Positions 26,947 through 35,130 of a DNA stretch of 64,000 bases are shown here, piece by piece. Under the pieces are notes generated by a model, which was given only the letters and a program-made list of their open reading frames with translations, did not search any database and was not told the origin of the DNA. The position numbers were made by a program, and so were the translations under genes. How positions within the stretch are numbered: position 1 is the stretch's first letter; each line of letters opens with the position of its first letter. Origin of the DNA: Bacteroidales bacterium (GTDB lineage: Bacteria > Bacteroidota > Bacteroidia > Bacteroidales > UBA932); contig SUYQ01000003.1 of NCBI GenBank assembly GCA_015060325.1, forward strand, positions 84,528 through 148,527, in the 5' to 3' direction.

Positions 26947-26970
26947 CATAGGGCGTTTCACCGCCCTATG
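26947..26970. promoter_or_regulatory. Stable hairpin between the lipoprotein and protease parts of the operon
   Basis: A perfect 9-bp stem (CATAGGGCG and its complement) with a 6-base loop lies in the only gap longer than 15 bases (73 bp) of the left SusCD operon. On the minus strand no T-run follows the stem, so it is more likely an RNA processing or stability element than a full terminator. Confidence 0.5.
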
Positions 26971-26989
26971 ACCTAAAAAAGTATTGTCC

Positions 26990-28717
26990 TTAGAATCTTG
27001 CTTTTACGGCTGCTCTAACAGGTGCAGCTGAAGCAGTGGCAGCCTGACCTCTTACAGCCTCGAATCCATAGTAGATATCAAAGAATCCGAGAATACTATA
27101 TGAAGAAGGATCAACTGCCGCATCACCGAAGAGACCGCTCTGTCCGTTGATGACGCCTGGCTGAGGCACAGCAAACACTACGTCTACATCAGAAACTTCG
27201 CCATTATTATCCGATGAGCAGAATGCATAGATGTACGTTTCACCAGCTGCATACAACTGAAGAGACGGAACTGTGAGCGTACCCGACACAGTATTAAACT
27301 GTGCATACACGTTTGCCATACATTCAGAGCTGTACATCTCTGTGAACATCACATTACCTTTCTCCGGATTATCACTTTCAGCGATTGTCCACGTTCCTGT
27401 AACAGGATCGCCAGAGTAAGCACTAGCACATGTATACTGATATGATCCGATGATGTCATCCAAAGTGTAGCCATATGAGCAGAAATACTCATCCTCTGCT
27501 GCGAACTCATTGTTTACATTTCCGAAGATGTCACAGAATGACCCCTCTGCTACTGTAAACGAGATAGTCGAGCCATAAGCAGGAGCCTCATTGAGCATGA
27601 TGCCGACTGTATTTGCAGTTATGACGGCATACTTTGATGCTGCATAAGAAACAGTCCTTCCGTTTGCCTCAGTGTTGACGATATTGATTTCATCATCTCC
27701 AGTCTTGCCAGCCAAAGGATACTCTGAAGTTGTGTAGAGAGTCATAATGAGTGAAGTCCAGTCACTGAAGTAAACAGGCTCCTTCTCATCTTCTTCCTCT
27801 TCCTCACCTTCAATGTCACCAGTACCCTCCTCATCATCAGGAAGAGTTGCAGGATCTACGAGAGAGAAATCCCAGTTAGCATAATCATAGTAACCGAAGA
27901 TACCCTTCTTCTGAATGTTGCCATCTTCATCATAGCCGATAAGGTGTGTCTCGTATGCTGCATTGGTTGCATCTGCGCCATTCTTCACGATGTCAGCCGA
28001 ATATGTGATCGCAACATATGCGCCTGGGATATACTCAGATGCCGGAACTGAAACGATGAGATTCTTGCCGCTTGCTGCAATATGATCTGTTGGGATAGCA
28101 ACCTCCTTATAGAGGATCAGCATACCGGACTCATCATAGTAGTTCTCGCCATAGAACCAAGCTGTTGCAGTACCGTTACCGGTAAGCTGGACCGGATCGT
28201 TGAATGCGATGGCAAATGTTAGGGTCTCTTCTTCCTCTGAGAAATCGAAGTCAGTCACAACAGGCTCTGTTCCGTCTGTTGTCTTCAATGTCAGCTCAGC
28301 AACCTCGCTGACAACACCCATTTCAGTTACAGCTGCTGCATAAACAGTGTAATCAGTATATGGAGTAAGACCAGTAAGCTCGAGAGTGACAGTCTTGGTC
28401 TCCTCCGAATACTTCATCTGCGCTGCCTGAGGTAGCTTATCTTCGCCCTGAAGTACAACAGCAGCATCCTTTGCGTAACCATTGGCAACAAGTTTGTCAG
28501 CGGAAGCACCTGGAGTACCAGTCAGTACAGCATAGCCCCAGAAGTTCGATCCTTCACCAGCTGTAATCGTAACAGTGATCTCAGTATCAGAAACTACTGT
28601 TCCAGTAACCTCTGGCTTTGGTGCTGCGTCGTACGTAGGAGCAGTATCATCCGCGAACTTGGTGCAGGCGGCAGACATTGCTGCCGCTGCAAGTATTGTG
28701 AATAATATCTTTTTCAT
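26990..28717 (-). CDS. Surface lipoprotein with fibronectin type III-like domain (SusE/F position)
   Basis: A 575-residue lipoprotein with a signal ending in a lipobox (MSAAC). It has a fibronectin type III-like domain (about 35-150, with TLELTGLTPYTDYTVYAAAV), then a Big-like/immunoglobulin segment (about 155-270), a short acidic linker (about 295-312, EEEEEDE), and a further beta-rich half. The C-terminal tail is alanine-rich and basic. By position after SusD it fills the place of SusE/SusF-type accessory glycan- or peptide-binding lipoproteins, but no substrate-binding signature can be read. Confidence 0.82.
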   Translation of the reverse strand: MKKILFTILAAAAMSAACTKFADDTAPTYDAAPKPEVTGTVVSDTEITVTITAGEGSNFWGYAVLTGTPGASADKLVANGYAKDAAVVLQGEDKLPQAAQMKYSEETKTVTLELTGLTPYTDYTVYAAAVTEMGVVSEVAELTLKTTDGTEPVVTDFDFSEEEETLTFAIAFNDPVQLTGNGTATAWFYGENYYDESGMLILYKEVAIPTDHIAASGKNLIVSVPASEYIPGAYVAITYSADIVKNGADATNAAYETHLIGYDEDGNIQKKGIFGYYDYANWDFSLVDPATLPDDEEGTGDIEGEEEEEDEKEPVYFSDWTSLIMTLYTTSEYPLAGKTGDDEINIVNTEANGRTVSYAASKYAVITANTVGIMLNEAPAYGSTISFTVAEGSFCDIFGNVNNEFAAEDEYFCSYGYTLDDIIGSYQYTCASAYSGDPVTGTWTIAESDNPEKGNVMFTEMYSSECMANVYAQFNTVSGTLTVPSLQLYAAGETYIYAFCSSDNNGEVSDVDVVFAVPQPGVINGQSGLFGDAAVDPSSYSILGFFDIYYGFEAVRGQAATASAAPVRAAVKARF

Positions 28718-28730
28718 AACAATTCAGCTT

Positions 28731-29627
28731 TTAGTTTTTAACTGCTGTCATACCTGGAGCAACAAGACCAATCCATCCTGCACCGTCAATATTTGCCCAG
28801 AAGCCCCATTCCTTACCGAAGTCAAGGGTAACATTTGAACCATCAACAACAATCTTGACATCTACTGAGCCGGTATCAGCACCGTTTCCTTCAGCTGTAA
28901 GGCCAAGCAATACAACCGGAGTCGTTCCCTGATACTTATACTCAGATTCCTGTCCGAAAGGAATATTGAGTGTTGTATTGTCATCACTCACGATACCGTA
29001 GAATCTTGTGTCATCTGCAGCCCAGCCTGCATTGTTGAAAATATTGTCGATCCATACCTTATGATCATCCTCTGCATCCTTATAAATAGTCATTGTCCAT
29101 GATGTAGGAGCACCAGAGAAGAAGTCAGTACTTGCCGCTGTATATTCTCCAAGCATGAATGTAAGAGGGTGGTCGATATCAGAGATGGTCACTGTACACT
29201 CTGACTCAGAACCTACAGGAAGAGTCTCGGTAGGGAGAAGCTTGACGATGAACTTAAGGTCACCAGTGTATTCTCCATCAGTCATTGTCTCAAACTCGAT
29301 ATACTGAGTACGATGTTCAGCATCGAAGCTGAGAACTCCGGTAGTACTGAGCAGCTTGTAATTCACGTCTGCGACAGCTCCCTTCTCCTCAGGAGTAACC
29401 ACTTCAAACTTCACAGTCTCCTCAAGACCCTTGACAGATGCAAGAGTAACAGGAATCTTGAATGTAGCTCCGTCCTTAGAATAGTCCTCGGCATAAGTAA
29501 CCGAAACAGCGTCAAACGCTACGAAAGCATCCTTGTCATCAAAGACGTTCGGCTCATTCTTGTCACATGAAGCTAACGCAACGGCTCCGGCAAGAAGAAA
29601 ACTAAGATATTTTATATTGAGTTTCAT
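28731..29627 (-). CDS. Surface lipoprotein with Calx-beta-like domain
   Basis: A 298-residue lipoprotein with a lipobox (LASC). Residues about 30-150 resemble the Calx-beta/DUF4843-type fold seen in SusCD loci: SVTYAEDYSKDGATFKIPVTLASV, then DVNYKLLSTTGVLSFDAEHRTQYIEF and a final CTVTISDID. The rest (about 155-298) is a separate beta-rich domain starting at FMLGEYTAAS and resembling lipocalin-like modules of SusE-type proteins. Nine bases separate it from the SusD stop. It is probably a binding partner on the SusCD surface complex. Confidence 0.82.
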   Translation of the reverse strand: MKLNIKYLSFLLAGAVALASCDKNEPNVFDDKDAFVAFDAVSVTYAEDYSKDGATFKIPVTLASVKGLEETVKFEVVTPEEKGAVADVNYKLLSTTGVLSFDAEHRTQYIEFETMTDGEYTGDLKFIVKLLPTETLPVGSESECTVTISDIDHPLTFMLGEYTAASTDFFSGAPTSWTMTIYKDAEDDHKVWIDNIFNNAGWAADDTRFYGIVSDDNTTLNIPFGQESEYKYQGTTPVVLLGLTAEGNGADTGSVDVKIVVDGSNVTLDFGKEWGFWANIDGAGWIGLVAPGMTAVKN

Positions 29628-29636
29628 ATCGTTTCA

Positions 29637-31091
29637 CTATTTAGGGTTCTGAACAAGATTAGGGTTGACATCAAGCTCACTCTTTGGAAGAGGAAGAGCC
29701 CATTTTGTGCTAGGGAACGGAACGTTATGGTTCATTGTAAGAAGCGGATAATCTGCTTCGGCACGCTCAACCGGCATGTTCCAACGAGCAAGGTCGTAGA
29801 GATAGTGACCTTCCCAAGCAAGCTCCTTGCGGCGCTCGTTCTGGATGTCAACAGGACCTACTGAAGTATAAGGCGCAACACCACGGTTTGATGTTATGAC
29901 ATTGAGATCGGAAACTGCTGTTGCATCAGCAACTGTAGCACCACGCATGATAGCCTCTGCTCTGTTGAGATACATCTCAGAAAGACGGAAGATCACGATG
30001 TTGTTGCAGTCAGGAGCGGCATTGTCACCCTTTCCAGGATACTTTGCTGTCCAGAGGATTCCAGACTCTTCATTAGCGTCTGTTCTGTAAGTGTCGAGAC
30101 GTACGTCACCTTCAGCATAGAGGTCGATGAGCGGCTGTGCTGCCTGCGGGTCACCGGAACCTTCTGGGCTTGTAAGGTATGACATGTCCTCCCAGCTTGC
30201 ATATGCGCTGTTTGTACGCTTTCCGTAAACTTCGAAGATGATCTCGCCAGAACCGAGTTCCTTACCCCATACTGTAGGGTATTCCTCCGCAGTCCACATC
30301 TCGTATTTTCCGCTCTCGATGACCTTTGTTGCATAGTCAGCAGCATTCTGCCACTCACCCATATAAAGGTATACTCTTGAAAGGAGAGCCTGGATAGTAG
30401 AAATATTAACTGCTGCGAGCGGATCCACGAGGCTTGAACGAACTGACTGAGCATCATATTCAGGATCAATGATCTTCTCGGCCTCGAGGAGGTCAGCTAC
30501 GATATTCTCATAATTTGAGATGACAGTCTCACGTGCAGGCTTGCCGTTAGGATCAGTGTGGTATACGTAAGGAACACCAAGGCTTTCCTTGTCGTTTGCT
30601 ACACACCATGTATAAGGCTGGCCGTATGTAAGAACGTTGCAGAAATGTGCAAATGCCCTGATGAAGAGGCACTCTGCCTTGAGGTTGTTGAGATCCTGCT
30701 CTGTAACATCACCGACTGCCTTGCCTTCAAGGTTATCGATAACGTTGTTTGCCATTGCGATAGTAACATATGCTGTCGACCACATGCCTGAGGTTCCGTC
30801 CTCTGTGTAGTTCCAGTTATATGCCTGAGTACAACGGTTTGAATTCGCGAAGTTTGACTTCATACCGTTACCAGATCTCATTTCAGCATCAACCACCCAG
30901 CTCTGACCATACCAGCCTGATGAAGCGATATAGTAATATGCTCCATGTGTAGCATCATTAAGTCCGCTGTAGGTAGACAATGTGATTTCTGTTGACTGCT
31001 GAAGCTGAGGCTCTTTTGTCAGGAATCCTTCACATCCTGAAAGGGCCATGACAGCAGTAAGAGTTGTTATATATAATAATATCTTCTTCAT
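29637..31091 (-). CDS. SusD/RagB-family nutrient-binding lipoprotein (left operon)
   Basis: A 484-residue lipoprotein: signal with lipobox (LSGC), then GFLTKEPQLQQSTEI, the usual start after the anchor. The alpha-helical TPR-like part includes AECLFIRAFAHFCNVLTYGQPYTW and VNISTIQALLSRVYLYMGEWQNAADYATKVI. The C-terminal part ends with NERRKELAWEGHYLYDLARW, the common SusD motif, and a final NPNLVQNP. SusD proteins form the lid over the SusC barrel and catch oligosaccharides or peptides. Fifteen bases or fewer separate it from SusC and the next lipoprotein. Confidence 0.95.
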   Translation of the reverse strand: MKKILLYITTLTAVMALSGCEGFLTKEPQLQQSTEITLSTYSGLNDATHGAYYYIASSGWYGQSWVVDAEMRSGNGMKSNFANSNRCTQAYNWNYTEDGTSGMWSTAYVTIAMANNVIDNLEGKAVGDVTEQDLNNLKAECLFIRAFAHFCNVLTYGQPYTWCVANDKESLGVPYVYHTDPNGKPARETVISNYENIVADLLEAEKIIDPEYDAQSVRSSLVDPLAAVNISTIQALLSRVYLYMGEWQNAADYATKVIESGKYEMWTAEEYPTVWGKELGSGEIIFEVYGKRTNSAYASWEDMSYLTSPEGSGDPQAAQPLIDLYAEGDVRLDTYRTDANEESGILWTAKYPGKGDNAAPDCNNIVIFRLSEMYLNRAEAIMRGATVADATAVSDLNVITSNRGVAPYTSVGPVDIQNERRKELAWEGHYLYDLARWNMPVERAEADYPLLTMNHNVPFPSTKWALPLPKSELDVNPNLVQNPK

Positions 31092-31105
31092 AATTCATGT
31101 CGACT

Positions 31106-34100
31106 TTAGAATGAAACTTCGATTCCGCCTACTAAAGACTTGACCATTGTATGAGATGCACCCATTGAATATCCGAGAGGTCCGAGCTCTGGGTCCATAA
31201 CACCCTTCACATTGTGGAATGTATAAGGATTCAATGCACTTACATAAACCCTGATACCCTGCATCTTGATAGCCTTCAGAACATTCTCAGGAAGAGAGTA
31301 TGAGAGAGTAACGTCCTTGATTCTCATATAGCTGCCGTCCTGGAGATATCTTGTTGAGTTTGAATAAGGTCTCTTAGGGTTACCTGCAACCGGCTTTGGA
31401 TGAACACCTGTGTCACCTGGCTTCTCCCAATAACCGAGGGAGTAAGTTGTGGTGTTGCCTGTCATGTCATATCCGTCGAGGTCGAACTGTGACGCCATGA
31501 ATACATTGTTTCCATATACAAACTCAAAGAATGCAGAAAGGGTAAGACCCTTCCAAGTGAGGCTTGTATTGAAACCGCCTGTAGCCTTTGGCTCTGGTGA
31601 ACCCTTGTAGATATAGCGGGCCTTTGATACGTCACTTGTAAGGTTACCTTCCTCATCATACCAGAGAGGATCACCGTTTGAAGGGTTCACACCATACCAG
31701 TCACGGAGATAGAATGTATAGAGGCTCTTATCCTTAACGATTCTTACTGGAGTTCCTGAGTTCTGTGCACCGGCACGAGAATCACTTACACTGAGATACT
31801 CGCTGTCTGCGAGGTCAAGAACCTTAGAGCGGTTGAATGCGATGTTGAAACCTGCGGTCCACTGGAAATCAGGAGTATTGAAGATAAGACCTTCGAGCTG
31901 GAGCTCCACTCCCCTGTTTCTGATTGATCCGATGTTCACGAAGTTAGAACCGAAACCTGTAGTATAAGGAACTCGCTTGCTGAGGAGCATGTCTTCGGTC
32001 TTACGGTTGTACCAGTCAACACTTGCAGTGAGTCTGTCGTCGAAGAATCCGAGATCGATACCGACATTGACTGTTCTGTTCTTCTCCCAAGAGAGGTTAG
32101 GATTCTCAGGACGAGAAGGAACCATACCTACGTATGAACCGTATGTCATTGTAGAGTATATACCGTATGCGCGGTAAGCCGCGATATTGTTGTTACCGTT
32201 GACACCATAAGATGCTCTGATCTTTGCAAGGCTGAGCCAATCTCTTGTCGGTGCCATCCAGTTTTCCTTTGTGATGTTCCAAGAACCTCCTACTGACCAG
32301 AATACACCCCATCTGTTTGCAGATCCGAAGAGTGATGATCCGTCTGCACGTACAGAGCCCTGGAAGTAGTACTTGTTGTCATAGTTGTAATCCGCAACAC
32401 CGAAGAACGATACCATTGACTCGTCTGAGAGACTGTAAGCGACCTCATCGGCCTCTGGAGTCGAAGTGTTAGGGAATGGAATCAGAGGATTGACGTTAGG
32501 TGAGTAACCACCGAGATAGTCATAAGTATCCACCATCGCTTCCTGTCCGGCGAGGACTCTTACAGAGTGAAGACCGAACTTGTCGTCGTAAGTGATTGTA
32601 TTGGAAGTGGTGTAACGAAGGTCCTTTGACCAGTATTTGAAGAGGGTTGCTGTACCCTTGTTTGTCTCTGCTGACCAATACTGCTTTGAATCCACATATA
32701 CGAACTCAAGAGCGTTTGTAGTCTTGAAAGTAAGCTGCTTGATAGGCTTCCACTCGAGATAGATGCTACCCTGAAGACGATAGTCCTTATCATTATATGT
32801 ATCATAATGAGCGTCTGCAGCAGGGTTAGTATCCGAGTTCTCAGGGATATTCACATTGAAGCTTCCATCTTCATTCTTGAACGGAGTCCAAGGAAGGATA
32901 GAGAACATTGCATACTGAGGGTTTGAATAGTAAAGGTCACCCATCTGGCCTGAATCCGAGTTAGAATAGCTGAGGTTGAACCTTGCACCGCTCTTGAGAG
33001 ACTTCAGAAGCTGGAAATCGCTGTTCACACGTGCAGAGAAACGGTCATATCCGATACCGTAGAACACACCGTCGTTGCTATGGTAAGCAGCTGAAGCATA
33101 GTAAGATGCCTTGTTGGTTCCGCCTGTTGCGTTGATCTCATATTCCTGAAGAGCACCAAGCTTGGTAAGTTCCTCATACCAGTTGGTAGTTCCGTTTGCA
33201 AGAAGGGTCTCAGGAGTATAGTACTGGTCTGTAGGATCGTATGGATCATGACCCGCATTGATAGCTGCAACTCTTCTATAGTCAATAAGTTCAGATCCTG
33301 TAAGAGGACGCCAGTTCTTATCGTTGATAAGCTGCTGAACACCATACTTTGCTCTTGCAGTGAAACGAGCCTTGCCGGCCTTTCCGCTCTTTGTGGTTAC
33401 GAGGATGACACCGTTAGCCGCACGGGAACCGTAAACAGAAGCCGCTGCCGCATCCTTGAGGACAGTGATCGACTCGATGTCGTTAGGATTCAAGAAGGTC
33501 GATGATGAACCACCGCCTACTCCGGCATTAGACAACTGACGGAAGTCACCAGCCATCACAGGAATACCGTCAACGACCCAAAGAGGCTCGTTTCCTGCAT
33601 TGATTGATGAAATACCGCGGACACGGATTGTGGAAGTAGAACCAGGCTGACCTGATCCTGATGTGATGGTCACACCGGCCATCTTACCTGCAAGCATCTT
33701 ATCAACAGAAGTAGCAGGCACATTGGCAAGCTGCTCATTCTTGACAGATGTTACACTTCCGGTTGCTGCCTCCCTACGTACAGTACCATAAGCCACCACG
33801 ACAACATCGTCAAGGTAAGTTGCATCTTCATGCATTACGATTGTCAGAGGCTCTGCCTGAACGGGAGCAGAAGCTGTGGTCATTCCCAAGAAGGTTACGA
33901 TGATTTCCTTTGCATCAGCAGGAACGCTCTTGATGCCGAATTCTCCAAGATCATTGGTAACGGTACCTATAGTAGTTCCATTTACCAACACATAGGCTCC
34001 GGGGATCGGCTGACCATCCTTCTCCGCTACAACTCGACCGGTTACGGTAATTGTCTGAGCCGTAGCGATGCCTAAACTCGCTACGAGTAAGGCAAACATC

Positions 34101-34120
34101 AACATTAGGGATTTTTTCAT
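31106..34120 (-). CDS. SusC/RagA-family TonB-dependent transporter (left operon)
   Basis: A 1004-residue outer-membrane transporter. Signal peptide (about 1-21), then a carboxypeptidase-regulatory-like domain (about 24-105), a TonB-box region and plug (about 108-235, with VRGISSINAGNEPLWVVDG and the SusC motif ASVYGSRAANGVILVTTK), then the 22-strand barrel ending in a terminal Phe. It imports substrate captured by the SusD partner using ExbB-ExbD-TonB energy. Its first 78 leader bases and first eight codons nearly match those of the right SusC. The only consensus promoter facing it lies in the predicted invertible segment (34223-34254), so it is probably in the ON state in this assembly. Confidence 0.96.
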   Translation of the reverse strand: MKKSLMLMFALLVASLGIATAQTITVTGRVVAEKDGQPIPGAYVLVNGTTIGTVTNDLGEFGIKSVPADAKEIIVTFLGMTTASAPVQAEPLTIVMHEDATYLDDVVVVAYGTVRREAATGSVTSVKNEQLANVPATSVDKMLAGKMAGVTITSGSGQPGSTSTIRVRGISSINAGNEPLWVVDGIPVMAGDFRQLSNAGVGGGSSSTFLNPNDIESITVLKDAAAASVYGSRAANGVILVTTKSGKAGKARFTARAKYGVQQLINDKNWRPLTGSELIDYRRVAAINAGHDPYDPTDQYYTPETLLANGTTNWYEELTKLGALQEYEINATGGTNKASYYASAAYHSNDGVFYGIGYDRFSARVNSDFQLLKSLKSGARFNLSYSNSDSGQMGDLYYSNPQYAMFSILPWTPFKNEDGSFNVNIPENSDTNPAADAHYDTYNDKDYRLQGSIYLEWKPIKQLTFKTTNALEFVYVDSKQYWSAETNKGTATLFKYWSKDLRYTTSNTITYDDKFGLHSVRVLAGQEAMVDTYDYLGGYSPNVNPLIPFPNTSTPEADEVAYSLSDESMVSFFGVADYNYDNKYYFQGSVRADGSSLFGSANRWGVFWSVGGSWNITKENWMAPTRDWLSLAKIRASYGVNGNNNIAAYRAYGIYSTMTYGSYVGMVPSRPENPNLSWEKNRTVNVGIDLGFFDDRLTASVDWYNRKTEDMLLSKRVPYTTGFGSNFVNIGSIRNRGVELQLEGLIFNTPDFQWTAGFNIAFNRSKVLDLADSEYLSVSDSRAGAQNSGTPVRIVKDKSLYTFYLRDWYGVNPSNGDPLWYDEEGNLTSDVSKARYIYKGSPEPKATGGFNTSLTWKGLTLSAFFEFVYGNNVFMASQFDLDGYDMTGNTTTYSLGYWEKPGDTGVHPKPVAGNPKRPYSNSTRYLQDGSYMRIKDVTLSYSLPENVLKAIKMQGIRVYVSALNPYTFHNVKGVMDPELGPLGYSMGASHTMVKSLVGGIEVSF

Positions 34121-34198
34121 AGTGTTGCTGTTAGTTGTTAAACATAAATATTGATAGTATTACACTACACTTTCGGGTTATTTTTGCACTAAAAAACG
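34121..34198 (-). repeat. 78-bp leader of the left SusC (inverted copy of 35053-35130)
   Basis: In gene orientation this leader aligns without gaps with 35053-35130 and 67 of 78 positions are the same by hand alignment. Both include GTGTAGTGTAA, then CTATCAATATTTATG, then TTTAACAACTAA. The similarity continues into the first 24 coding bases, which are identical. Confidence 0.93.
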
Positions 34199-34208
34199 AG
34201 CGTTTAAA
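34191..34208. promoter_or_regulatory. Predicted recombinase crossover site, left
   Basis: The plus strand reads AAAAAACG-AG-CGTTTAAA: half-sites ACG/CGT with partial outer symmetry around a 2-bp centre AG at 34199-34200. The centre and inner arms match the right site in inverse orientation. Small serine recombinases cut at a 2-bp centre between such half-sites. Confidence 0.7.
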
Positions 34209-34222
34209 GACGCATTGAATCA

Positions 34223-34254
34223 CAAAACTAAAAAAACAAAATTAAAAATCCAAA
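34223..34254 (-). promoter_or_regulatory. Promoter inside the invertible segment, facing the left SusC
   Basis: On the minus strand TTTG (34251-34254) is followed after 20 bases by TAGTTTTG (34223-34230), a full match to the Bacteroidales consensus. Transcription should begin near 34215, cross the left site and enter the left SusC leader. No such match faces the right SusC. Confidence 0.7.
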
Positions 34255-34415
34255 CTTCACCAAAACCTCGCTACATTACAGATATCTAGCATTTTACATA
34301 TTAATATTTTTAATTAAGCATATTTATTATAAAAATCGGTTACAATTTGTAAGGTAATTCACCTGTTCTACTTAATGATATAAACCTCTACCAAAATATA
34401 ATATCTTATAAAAAA

Positions 34416-35018
34416 TCAAATGATATTACGGTCTGCAAGGTACCGCCTCAACGTATTTCTATGAATTCCAAGCAATTTTGCAACCATACTGATCGAACTC
34501 CCCGATTCCAGAAGTGATATGATTTCTCCCTCTCTACACTTCAGTATTTCCCTCTTTTTTGAACTGCCGACTGGCCTTCCAAGCCTTACGCCTTCCAGTT
34601 TTTTAGCCGCCAGCGCCTCTTTTGTCCGCTGAGATATGAGAGTTCTCTCTATCTCAGCAGCCAACGCAAAGGCAAATGCTATGATCTTTGAATTTATATT
34701 GTCTGACAGGTCGAAATTGTCCTTTATCGTATGTATCGAGATGCCTTTGGAGGCGCATTGATTCAACACGCCCATTATCATAAGCATATTTCTTCCCAGG
34801 CGTGAAAGTTCAGAACATATCAGCAGATCACCTCCTGACATCTTATCGATAAGGCGTCCCAGTGTGCGTTTCTCGACCGCGATGGTTCCGGAAACAGATT
34901 CCGACACCCAATGATCTACATGGATATGATTCTTCCTGCAATAGCTCCTTATTTCAAATTCCTGGCTCGAATGCGACTGCACAATAGTACTGACTCTGAT
35001 GTATGCAAATGTTGACAT
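34416..35018 (-). CDS. Small serine site-specific recombinase (DNA invertase type)
   Basis: A 200-residue resolvase/invertase. The catalytic domain starts with FAYIRVSTIVQSH, with nucleophile Ser10, and has the conserved ICSELSRLGRN segment (Arg73, Arg76) and a long dimerisation helix (about 103-135, FAFALAAEIERTLISQRTKEAL). After the GVRLGRPVGSS hinge comes a C-terminal helix-turn-helix (about 164-195, SISMVAKLLGIHRNTLRRYL). Size and layout fit Hin/Pin/Mpi-type invertases, not large serine integrases. It lies between two inverted crossover-like sites and between two divergent SusC operons. No consensus promoter of its own was found. Confidence 0.95.
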   Translation of the reverse strand: MSTFAYIRVSTIVQSHSSQEFEIRSYCRKNHIHVDHWVSESVSGTIAVEKRTLGRLIDKMSGGDLLICSELSRLGRNMLMIMGVLNQCASKGISIHTIKDNFDLSDNINSKIIAFAFALAAEIERTLISQRTKEALAAKKLEGVRLGRPVGSSKKREILKCREGEIISLLESGSSISMVAKLLGIHRNTLRRYLADRNII

Positions 35019-35042
35019 AATGATGTATGGTTATTGATGTGA

Positions 35043-35060
35043 ATAAAACGCTCGTTTTAT
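35043..35060. promoter_or_regulatory. Predicted recombinase crossover site, right
   Basis: The plus strand reads ATAAAACG-CT-CGTTTTAT: two perfect 8-bp half-sites around an asymmetric 2-bp centre (35051-35052). This is the architecture of hix-like sites. It starts 78 bases (35053) before the right SusC start codon, the same distance as on the left. Confidence 0.8.
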
Positions 35061-35130
35061 AGTGCAATTATATCGGACAAGTGTAGTGTAAAACTATCAA
35101 TATTTATGTTTAACAACTAAAATCAACACT
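35053..35130 (+). repeat. 78-bp leader of the right SusC (inverted copy of 34121-34198)
   Basis: The counterpart of the left leader, with 11 differences, most within 16 bases in the middle. It contains AGTGCAATTATATC in place of AGTGCAAAAATAAC. No full promoter match was found in it. Confidence 0.93.

Larger units (their letters stand above)
34199..35052. other. Predicted invertible segment carrying recombinase and outward promoter
   Basis: The 854 bases between the two predicted crossover centres contain only the serine recombinase gene and AT-rich DNA with one consensus promoter facing left (34223-34254). Between 34209 and 34415 no gene is present; the stretch is very AT-rich. At the right end (35019-35042) no outward consensus promoter is seen. 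The arrangement is that of a Hin/Mpi-type phase switch. Confidence 0.75.

Noticed and set aside
34209..34415. A further small gene or RNA in the AT-rich part of the invertible segment
   Set aside because: No open frame of useful length and no hairpin-plus-T-run was found; only the promoter at 34223-34254 can be supported.
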